DNA of 10,687 bases, from NCBI GenBank assembly GCA_026770585.1, contig MU647045.1:208064-218750 (forward strand), in the 5' to 3' direction. Shown here in pieces: positions 1-9,300 of this stretch (positions are counted from its first letter, which is position 1; the number at the start of each line of letters is the position of its first letter). The translations under genes and the position numbers were made by a program. This stretch comes from Baffinella frigidus. Its lineage: Eukaryota; Cryptophyceae; Cryptomonadales; Baffinellaceae. The notes under the pieces were generated by a model. The model was given only the letters and a program-made list of their open reading frames with translations, ran no database searches and was not told where the DNA came from.

Positions 1-307
1 CCCCCCCCCAGTTTTCAAAGTCGACATTTGACAAAAATATTCAAAGTCATCCTTTGTCAACTTGATGAAAGCTCTTTCACAATCGCACCGCAGGCTTCTG
101 TGTCTTCTTTTTTGAACGAGCGGACTGGATCTGTACCTGAAACGGGTTTTATAATACAAGTAGAGGCCATACAACTACATGTACCGCCCGTTTTGAGTGC
201 CTTACAGCCGCGGGTTCACTCACGAGGTTTGATCAACCTGTTTTTACCGAACCTTTTTCTCGCGTGGTTTACTCAAAAAAAAAACTCAACTTTTTTCTTG
301 TTCGCAG
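1..307 (+). other. 3' part of the intron before exon 1
   Basis: This stretch is intron sequence ending in a pyrimidine-rich tract and the acceptor TTCGCAG at 301-307. It begins with a run of nine C. It carries TTTGACAAA/TTCAAAGTC repeats at 11-72, which recur inverted near 10352-10498, and one small relic of exon 1 at 114-133. An open frame runs through it from position 28, but it is not in the exon reading frame and looks incidental. Confidence 0.7.
114..133 (+). pseudogene. relic of exon 1, internal fragment
   Basis: Twenty bases (gaacgagcggactggatctg) match the exon 1 segment at 323-342 with two differences and would read ERADWI. It lies upstream of the true exon, has no acceptor or donor of its own and is a short degraded copy. 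Confidence 0.6.
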
Positions 308-380
308 CTGCAAACGATCTGCGAACGGGCGGATTGGATCTGGGCCGTCGCACCTCGCCCCAAGCAAAACTACGTCGCAG
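308..380 (+). CDS. IFT122: IFT122 exon 1 of window
   Basis: Acceptor TTCGCAG precedes 308 and donor GTTAGC starts at 381. It enters in phase 0 and leaves in phase 1. It encodes [16 protein letters not shown] followed by RPKQNYVA, matching the propeller strand written LGTVGEQNSWVW...NYVVVG in animal IFT122. The split codon g|tg gives the valine that continues into exon 2. Confidence 0.9.
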
Positions 381-3300
381 GTTAGCGGGCTTTTCGGGCA
401 GTTCAGTTTCAGGCTTGTCCCCCTGTTTTCACCCCGAAGTTGACGGATTTGTACCGCGGACTCAGGAAGTCGACTTAAGAATAGTCAGCGAACGAGGAGA
501 CTGGGTCTGGGCCGTCGCGCCCCGATGCTTGCCAGCAGAACCTGCAGGTACCCTGCCTCCCACACAGGGGACAACCAAGGGATTTCGTGAATAACTCACA
601 ACTGGATAATTCTTCAGACTCTACGGTAGGAGATCCTACTTCGCAGGTACCCTAACGGGTACCTCTGTCTCATTGTATTTGGTGGGGAAAGTCACTTTGT
701 CCCAGGAATCAATTATTCGTTTCCAAAAGTGGCCGCTTCGTGGTACAAATGTTCCTTGAAATGTGTGAACTGACCACAATTCCCGATTTTCCTAGTAGTA
801 AACCCTAACCCCTTTCGCATTCGGGTGCAACGACGGGAGCGTCACCGTAACTTCTCGACCGTTCACGGGAAAAGTAATTTTATCCGAAAAATCAGCGAGG
901 AATCAATGATTCGTTTCCAAAAGTGGCCGATTGGTGGGTCAAATGTGTGAACTGACCGCTATTCCTAACCCCCTCTCGGCAGTGGGGTGCAACGACGGGA
1001 GCGTGGCGGTGTATCAGCTCAACTTTTCGACGGTCCACGGACTCTACCAGGTGTGCCTAACACCCGACACGATCACATGGCACCGGACATGATCCTGCAC
1101 CCTAAACCCTAAACCCTAAACCCCAAGCCCCAAACACCGAACCCTCAACCCCAAAACCCTAACCCCTAACCCCTGACCCTGACCCCAAAACCCAAAACCC
1201 AAAACTTGAACGCCAGGACCTGCTCCCTAAGCCCTCACCCCCATACCATCAACCCTAAATCCCAAACTCCAAACCCCACACCCCAAACCCTACACCCCAA
1301 ACCCCAAACCCCAGGATCGGTACGCGTACCGCGACTTGATGACAAACGTCACGATCCAGCACCTTGCACCACCTGATCGCCCGAAACCCTGAACCCTAAA
1401 CCCTAAACCCTAAACCCTAAACCCTAATCCCTAAACCCTGGACCTGACCCTGGACACGACCACCCCTTTTATTACCCTGCATACTCCAAATCCTAAGCCC
1501 CAAACCCGGAACATGGACACGACAGAGGATGTGATTACGCCTGCGCCACCCTGGCCGTAATCCCTAATCCCTAACCCCTAAACCCTAAACCTAAACCTCA
1601 AACCCAGGATCGGTACGCGTACCGCGATTTTATGACGAACGTCACGATCCAGCACCTCACCACCGAGCAGAAGGTGTGAACCCTAAACCCCTAACCCTAA
1701 ACCCACGAAGGTCTCTCTCATTCACTCAGTATCTGAGATAGGACTCGCAGTGGCGGTACCTAAATCCGAAACCCGAAACCGAAACCCGAAACCCTAAGCC
1801 ACGTCACGATCAAGCACCTCACCACCAAACAGAAGGTCTATCTACACCCTCGCCCCTGAACCCGAAACCCGAGACCCGAGACCCGAAAACCCAAACCTTG
1901 AACCTTAAACGTCACGATCCAGCACTTCACCACTGAGAATCAGGTCTAGACCCCAAATTCAAACCCCTTCAACCCAAACCATAAACCATAAACCATAAAC
2001 CATATACCCTGAACCCCAACCCCTAAACCCTAAACCACCTCACCACCGAGCAGACGGTCTAGACCATAAAACCCAAACTTGAAACCCTAAACCCTGAACC
2101 CAAAACCTCGTCATCCCCTCACTACCGAGCAGGAGGTCTAATGCCTAAACCCCAACCCCGAAACCAGAAACCCGAAACCCCACACCCGAAACCTCAACCC
2201 TAAACCCTAAACCCCAAACCCTAAACCCTAAACCCTTAACCCTAAACCCTAAACCCTAAACCCTAAACCCCATTACCTAAACCCAGGTGCGAATCAAGAC
2301 CAAGGACCACGTCAAGAAAATCGCCGTGTATCGCGAGCGGTAACCCCTAAACCCTGAAACCCTGAACTCTGAACCCCAAACTCTGAACCCTAAACTCTAA
2401 ACTCCAATTCCTAAAAGCTGAACCCTGAACCCTGAACTCTGAACCCTGAACTCTGAACCCTGAACCCTGAACCCTGAACCCTACACCCCAAACCCCAAAC
2501 CCTAAACCCTGAACCCTGAACCCTGAACCCCAAGACTTCAACCCTAAACCCCAAAACCACAACCCCAAACCCTGTCTATGTCTGCTAAACCCTATCAACC
2601 TAAACCTCCCACGCACCCTTCAAACCCTAAACTCTAAACCCTAAACCCTAAACCCTATCAACCCTAAACCCTAAACCTCTCTCGCACCCCCCAAACCCTA
2701 AAACACAAACCCTCAACCCTCAACCATAATTCCTAAACCCTAAACCATAAACCCTGCACCAGACTCGCAGTTCAGCTCACCGACCGCGTGCTGATCTCCT
2801 CCCCGCCTTCGCGCAAATGCATTGCCGAAACCCTAAACCCTCAACACTAAAACCCACACCCGAAACCAGGCTCGCGGTGCAGCTTCCCGACAGAGTGCTC
2901 ATCTACGAGCTGCGAGAGGGCGGGGAGGAGAACGACATGCACTACGTCAAACGCAACACGGTCCCCACCCATGCCCCAGTCTATTCGGCCGCGAAGAATT
3001 TTGGTGGGCCCGGGCTCTTTCCCGCTCCAAAGTTAACGGATTGTTGCCTCAGACCCAACATGTCAACTTGGGGATAGGTGTTTGACCAGGGCAGAGGTTT
3101 GACGAGACAAGATGTCTGACCGAATGATGTGTCGAATGATACATGCTTGACCGATCCGCGATTTCCAGAGATTTGAGCAGGAGAGAGATTTGACCTGGGG
3201 ATATATTTGACCAAGAGAGATTTGACTAGGTGGGTCAAACGACAGACTGGTCAAACGGTGCACGTGCGCAGGTGCAACGGGCGGTGGAGTGCAACCTTCT

Positions 3301-6300
3301 GGTGGTCACGTCCTTCCACATCATCCTCTGTCAGGAGAAGAAGCTCCAGCTCCTGGATTTCCAGGTGTGATAGTGTGTCCACCACTCCCGTGTTTGTCAG
3401 CAAGTGTGTTCAATACTGCCGTTTGTGTCAGCAAGCGTGTCCAACGCTCGTTTTTAGTGTGTCTAACACTCAGTATATATGTCTGACCCTCATTGTGAGT
3501 GTGTCCAACACTCCTGTTGGTGGTCACGTCCTTCCACCTCATCCTCTGCCAGGAGAAGAAACTCCAGCTCCTCGATTTCCAGGTACAATAGATGGCCGCG
3601 TTTGTATCAGCACGCGTGTCGAACACTGCCGTTTGTGTCAGCAAGTGTGTCCAACACTCCCGTGTTTGTCAGCAACGTGTCCGGCATTCTTCTGGGTGTG
3701 TTGAACACTCCCTTTCGTGTCAGTAAGCGTGTCGGAAACTCTTTCAAGTGTGTCAAATAAACATTATGAGTGGGTCCAACACTCCCGTGTGTGTCAGTAA
3801 GCGTGTCGGAAACTCTTCTAACTGTGTCCAACCGCATTCCAAGTGTGTCCAACATTCTTCTAGGCGTGTCCAACACACCTAGATTGTAACCCCCAAACAC
3901 GAAACAGGGTGTGAAAGAGCGCGAGTGGGTGCTGGACGCAGTCATCACCAGAAAAGCCCTTGCCGTCAACTTATCCAGAGCAAGTTGACTTTCAAACAGA
4001 CTCCGTAGTCCACCGTGTGGTCACTGTGATTGTTGTCCAACAATCCCATCACGCCTAACCCCCAAATCCCAAACAGGGGGTGAAAGAGCGCGAGTGGGTG
4101 CTGGACGCAGTCATCCGATATATCAAGGTTGTCGGTGGACCGCCGGTGATCCCCAAACCCTGTACCCTAAACCCTGAACCCTAAACCCTAAACCACTCAC
4201 TCTTGCACTCTCACACATACCATGAACCCTAAACCTTAAACCCTGAACCACTCACTCTTGCTTTCGCACCCATATCCTTAACCCCAAACTGGTACTCCCC
4301 AAACCCTAATCCCTGAACCTTTTGCTTTACAGCAACCGTAAACCGTAAACCCTACGAACCCTCAACCCTGTACCGTTTGCTTTACAGCAACTCTAAAACC
4401 TGCTTTGACCTTACACTCTAAACCGAAAGACCTAAACACTAAACTATAGATTATACACTATTAACCCTAGACCCCAAACCCCAAACCCCAAACCCCTAAC
4501 CCTAACCCCAAACCCTACACCAGGGACGCGAGGGCCTGATGGTGGGATTGAAGGACGGCCAGGTGCGGTCCCCAAACCCTAAACCCTGATCCAAACCCTA
4601 AACCCCAAACCCCAAACCCTAAACCCCAAACCCCTAAACCCTAAGCCCCAAACCCTAAACCCTAAAACCTAAAATCTAAAACCTAAACCCTGAAACAGGT
4701 GCTGAAGATCTTCGTGGACAACCCGTTCCCGATCCACGTGATCAAGCACGAGCGCGCTATCCGGTACAACCGAAACCCTAAGTCCTTAACCCTAAAAACC
4801 TAAACCCTAAACCCTAAACCCTAAACCCTAAACCCTAAACCCTAAACCCTAAACCCTAACCTTGAACCCCTAAACCCTAAACCTCAAACCCTAACCCTAA
4901 ACCCTAAACCTCAAACCCTAAACCCTGAGCCCCAAACCCCAAACCCTAAACTACCACTCGAAACTAATCCAACCCCTAAAATTTAAACTGGTCAAACTGG
5001 TCAAACTGACGCACGGGTGGTCAAATCGCAGGTGCCTGGACCTGTCCTGCATGCGCCGCAAGCTCGCTGTCGTCGACGAGGTCTCAACCCCCACACCCAG
5101 CGTGTCAACTTACGCGTGTCAACTTAGGACCTCGGATTTGTACCGCACACCTAGCATGTCAACTTCAAAAAAGTCAGTCGACCCGACTGATGCAGAGCCA
5201 GAACTCTTCGCGCAAATCGTGTGTAGAGCATTTGCGGTAATTGTTGTCCGTTTTGGACATACGGTTTTCCCGTTTCCCGGTTTTGATTTGTACCAGAAGT
5301 GTCCATTTAAAATGTTTTACGAACTTTAAATGGACACTTCTGGTACAAATCAAAATTGGAAAACGGGAAAACCGCAAGTCCAAAACGGCCAACAATTACC
5401 GCAAATGCTCTACCACTAGGCTCCACTCACTACACAGCGGGCTGCAAATCGATTTCGCGCATAAACCATAATGGATGATTCATAGGATCCTACGGCATGC
5501 AGTCCGTAGGGACATAGGGTTGTTCTTAGGGTTTAGGGTTTGGGGTGTAGGGTGTAGGGTTTAGGTGGATTGCATGCGGCGCAAGCTCGCTGTCGTCGAC
5601 GAGGTCTTAAACCCTAAACCCTAACCCCTAAACCCCAATCTCACCCCGCAAAGTATTTAAATCAAACCAATAATTTAAATTAAATAATCGAACACTGGAC
5701 TTAACGGCTGAGATTCTCTGAAGAATTGCTGGAAATTACTGGAAATTCCACCGAATCTAGCCGCAATGTCTAGTCCCCGAGCATTTAATTGAAGTATCCG
5801 TCGGGATGAAATCCGTGGACCTGTTTTGCATGCGGCGCGAGCTCGCTGTCGTCTGACGAGGTCTCAAACCCTAACCACTTAACCTCGCCCGGAGGCGAAC
5901 AGATCTACAAAATCGTCCACGAAACCCCCGTCTTGACTTTTGAATCTTTCTATTATTTTTACGACGATTTTGGCCGCGCCTCGAAAGTCTTGTTTGGGGG
6001 CCGAAAGTCCGCTTAGCTAACGGGTTATTCGGCAGGCGGCAAACGTGGTAGTGTACGACGTGATGACCGGCGAGCGTGTCTTCGAGGACCAGAACGCCAA
6101 CTCCGTCGCGTGGAACAGGTTGCGAGCCCTCTCTGCTTTTCAGGGCTTGTGGTGTCTTCCTTTTGAGGGCTCCTGGTGTATATTTTCTCCGGTTTGGGGC
6201 CTCTGGTGTCTGCGTTTCGGGGCCTCTGGTGTCTGCTTCCTCCATTTCAGGGCTTGTGGTGTCAATTTCCTCCGTTTTGATTCGTGTGGTGTCTGCGTTC

Positions 6301-9300
6301 GGGGCTCCTGGTGTCTTCCGTTTGGGGCTCCTGGTGTCAGTTTCCTCCGTTTCGTGGCCTGGTGTATGTTTCCTCTATTTCGGGGCGTCTGTTGCCCCAA
6401 ACCGTCTTCATTTCGGGGCGTCTAATGCCCGAAGTCAGCATCGGAAAGGGCGTTTCGTGTCTTGACGCACAGGGCCCCTGGTGGCAGTGTTCTGGAGGAG
6501 CAGCTTTGCTACTCCGGAAAGGACCAGCTGTGCATCAAGACCGGCGATTTCCCGATCCACAGGTGTGTGTTTCTTTTATCTGACCGGTCTCATCTGTTCA
6601 AATTAGACCAGTCATTGGATTAGACCAGTCTAATCTATTCCGATTAGACCAGTCTAATCTTAATTAGACCATTTGAAGATATTCTGAAGGACCAGCTCTG
6701 CATCAAGACGGTCGATTTTCCGATCCACAGGTGCGTGTTTCCTTGATCTGACCAGTCTAACCACACAGCGGGCTACGCAGGAAAAACGTCGTCAAATCTA
6801 ACCCATTTTCCGTTACCTTATCCGTAGGACCCCCCCCATATGTCCTTACGGATTACCTACCGTAGGGTCCTAGGTCTTATCGCGTATGGGTGATTCAAAA
6901 TCCCTTCCAAGTCCGCTGTGTGGCTATTCTAATTAGACCAGTCATTGGATTAGACCAGTCTAATCTATTCTAATTAGACCAGTCTAATGTAACTTAGACC
7001 ATTCTAAGATATTCTGAAGGACCAGCTGTGCATCAAGACGGGCGATTTCCCGATCCACAGGCGCGGAACCCGAACCCCGAAACGCTGAAACCCGAAACCC
7101 AAAACCCGAAACCCGAAAAGCTGAAACCCGAACCCCCGAAACCAGAACCCCAAAAGGATGATAGCCGAAACCCAAAACGCGGATACCCGAAACCCGAAAC
7201 GCGGATACCCGAAACGCTGATACCCGAAACGCTGATACCCGAAACGCTGAAATCCGAAACGCGAAACCCAAAACTGATACCCGAAACGGAAGACAGAGAG
7301 CGGATGCAAGGGTTCGTGGTGGGGGTGCGGGCGTCGAAACGCTGATACCCGAAACGCTGAAATCCGAAACGTTGATGCCCGGAAGACAGAGAGCGGATGC
7401 AAGGGTTCGTGGTGGGGGTGCGGGCGTCGAAACGCTGATACCCGAAACGCTGAAATCCGAAGCGTTGATGCCCGGAAGACAGAGAGCGGATGCAAGGGTT
7501 CGTGGTGGGGGTGCGGGCGTCGAAACGCTGATACCCGAAACGCTGAAATCCGAAACGTTGATGCCCGGAAGACAGAGAGCGGATGCAAGGGTTCGTGGTG
7601 GGGGTGCGGGCGTCGAAACGCTGATACCCGAAACCCGAGACGCTGATACCCGAAACCCGAGACGCTGATACCCGAAATACGGAACGCTGATACCCGAAAT
7701 ACGGAACGCTGATACCCGAAATACGGAACGCTTGGCAGAGAGCGAAAGCAAGGGTTCGTCGTCGGGGTGCGGGCGTCGACAGTGTTCTGCCTCCACTACC
7801 CTGCTGAAACCCGAAAACCGAAACGCTGATACCCGAAATGCTCAAACCCGAAAGGCTGATACCCGAAACCCGAAAGGCTGATACCCGAAACCCAAAACTG
7901 ATACCCGAAACCCGAAACAGAGAGCGGATGCAGGGCTTCGTGGTGGGGGTGCGGGCCTCGAAAGTGTTCTGCCTCCACTACCTCGCCATGAACACCCTCT
8001 ACGTGCCTCAGGTACCCGTTTCAGCGTTTTGAGATCCGGGTTTCGGGTATCAGCGTTTCGGGTTCAGGGTTTTGAGAGCGGGCCTCTGGGCGACGTCCAC
8101 TTAAGAAGTCATAGGTGGACCACGCCTAGCGGTCCACTTAGGTCCGCTCTCAGTCGGGTTTTGGGGTTCAGGGGTTTTGGGGAGTTTGGGGTAGGGTAGG
8201 GTAAGGTAGGGTAGGGTAGGGTAGGGTAGGGTAGGGTAGGGGTAGGGTAGGGTAGGGTAGGGTAGGGTAGGGTAGGGTAGGGCAGGGCAGGGGTTTAGGG
8301 TAGGGTGGGGGTGCGGGCCTCGAAAGTGTGCTGCCTCCACTACCTTGCCATGAACACCCTCTACGTCCCCCAGGTACCCGTTTCGGGATCCGGGTTTCGG
8401 AGTTAGGGTTCAGGTTTGAGGGTGGAGGGTGGAGGGTGGAGGGTGTGGGGTGTGGGGTTGAAAGTGTAGGGTTGAGGGTGAGGGATTTAGGTGTTGACCT
8501 TGCGATGAAGACCCTACCCGCTACATCCCCCGCGCGCGTCAACCCGAATCCCGAAACCCGAAACCTACCTCCGAATGAGTTCATCTTGTCTCCTCAAAAT
8601 GAAGAGACTGGAATTTGATTTCGCGGTTTGATTTCGCGGGTGTTTTGGGACTGCTCTCCCCTCAACCCTAAACCGGTACATCGAATGCAAGGACTTCCTG
8701 AACCCTAACCCTGACCCTCAACCCTAAACCCCAACACTAAACCCCAACCCTAAACCCCAACCCTGAACCCTGAACCCACCCCTAAACCCGAAACCAGAGT
8801 GCGGCGATGTTCCGGTACCTGGAGCGAAAGGACTTCGGGTCAGCCTACCGTCTCGCGACAATGGGCGTCACCGACACCGACTGGATCGCTCTCGCCCAAG
8901 AGGCGCTACTCGCCATGGACCTCGACGTAAGAGCCCAGGATAATTTGGCAGGATAGGGCGGCGGTTCGAAGGATAGGGCGGCGGTTGGGAGGATAGGGCG
9001 GCGGTTGGTAAGATAGGGCGGCGGTTGGGAGGATAGGGTCAGCCTACCGCCTGGCGACAATGGGCGTCACCGACACCGACTGGATCGCTCTCGCCCAAGA
9101 GGCCCCTCTCGCCATGGACTTGGATGTAAGCATAGCCCAGAGCTCCGAGATACGTCCTATGCTGAGAACGAAGCAGAAAATAGGATCCTGCATCAAATCA
9201 GTCATCACCACAACAACCTCCTCTTCCTCCTTGCTCTGTCTGAGTCTTTTTGGTCTCACCAATTTGGTCAGACCGGGCGCTTTTTCGCTCCAAAGTTGAC

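Larger units (their letters stand above)
1674..2286 (+). repeat. CCCTAAA/CCCGAAA arrays of intron 3
   Basis: Telomere-like repeats and variants (CCCTAAA, CCCGAAA, CCATAAA) fill the space around four exon 3 relics. A fairly regular CCCTAAA block lies at about 2195-2270, and the array ends in the AAACCCAG acceptor of exon 4. Confidence 0.9.
3365..4076 (+). repeat. GTGTGTCCAACACTC repeat field of intron 6
   Basis: From about 3373 to 3885 imperfect units of the form GTGTCCAACACTCCCGTGTT followed by TGTCAGCAA recur with a spacing near 30 bases, interrupted by the exon 6 copy at 3514. Small open frames on both strands here follow from the repeats and have no gene features. Confidence 0.75.
5081..6035 (+). 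other. intron 10, composite
   Basis: In order it holds partial 40-bp element C, the foldback at 5223-5413, a possible half TIR element, a short reversed TTTAGGG block at 5521-5566, the first exon 10 copy, a CCCTAAA block, an AT-rich stretch at 5645-5800 with no recognised content, the second exon 10 copy, and unassigned sequence to 6035. Confidence 0.75.
6513..7060 (+). repeat. three-unit duplication of exon 12 3' half plus intron
   Basis: GGACCAG of exon 12 at 6521 recurs at 6689 and 7019. Units 2 and 3 are best compared at 6601-6730 and 6931-7060, exactly 330 bases apart and nearly identical (the AATTAGACCAGTCATTGGAT text starts both). Subtracting the 163-bp inserted element at 6761-6923 gives a period near 167, equal to the 168 between units 1 and 2. 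Confidence 0.85.
7061..7920 (+). repeat. CCCGAAA satellite field of intron 12
   Basis: Units ACCCGAAACGCTGAT and CCCGAAACCC dominate, a CCCGAAA relative of the CCCTAAA repeat used in other introns. The 93-bp array lies inside. Further small arrays (TACCCGAAATACGGAACGC, three units near 7670-7730) follow. The field runs into the GAAACAG acceptor of exon 13. Confidence 0.85.
8012..8797 (+). repeat. intron 13: G-rich TTTAGGG/GGGTA arrays, then C-rich
   Basis: Unlike other introns the transcript-sense strand is G-rich: TTTCGGG at 8022-8070, GGGTA/GGGTAG repeats at about 8180-8304, and GGGTT/GGTGGAGGG at 8390-8490. The orientation flips to CCCTAAA at about 8659-8797. Exon 13 and exon 14 copies are embedded. 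Confidence 0.88.

Noticed and set aside
28-594. Plus-strand open frame of 188 codons
   Set aside because: It runs through intron sequence and the exon 1 copy in a frame different from true exon 1 at 308-380. The product has no domain features outside the copied exon text.
1741-1760. Possible further copy of the exon 5 start (GACTCGCAGTGGCGGT)
   Set aside because: Only about ten bases match, without a reading frame or splice site. It is too short to support.
2347-2616. Minus-strand open frame of 89 codons rich in FRVQG
   Set aside because: It is a direct translation of CCCTGAA repeats, with no coding signature.
3272-3582. Use of both exon 6 and its copy as consecutive exons
   Set aside because: The copy lacks an in-phase acceptor and would repeat 23 residues not duplicated in the IFT122 family.
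4797-4858. A real chromosome end
   Set aside because: The arrays are degenerate, short, internal, and flanked on both sides by exons of one continuous gene. They are interstitial telomere-like repeats.
5174-5471. Similar small open frames on both strands
   Set aside because: The foldback 5223-5413 makes both strands read alike. No start context or homology supports a gene.
7297-7618. CRISPR-like array of regularly spaced repeats
   Set aside because: The units are exact tandem copies without unique spacers, contain exon 13 codons, and lie in a eukaryotic intron.
6984-7845. Two overlapping minus-strand open frames of 270 codons, the longest in the window
   Set aside because: They are read from the CCCGAAA and 93-bp satellites, whose period is a multiple of three. 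Their products are monotonous ([11 protein letters not shown]-like), and the + strand holds exon 13 fragments.
8101-8584. Minus-strand open frames with [10 protein letters not shown] repeats
   Set aside because: They are translations of the GGGTA array, which is a low-complexity by-product.
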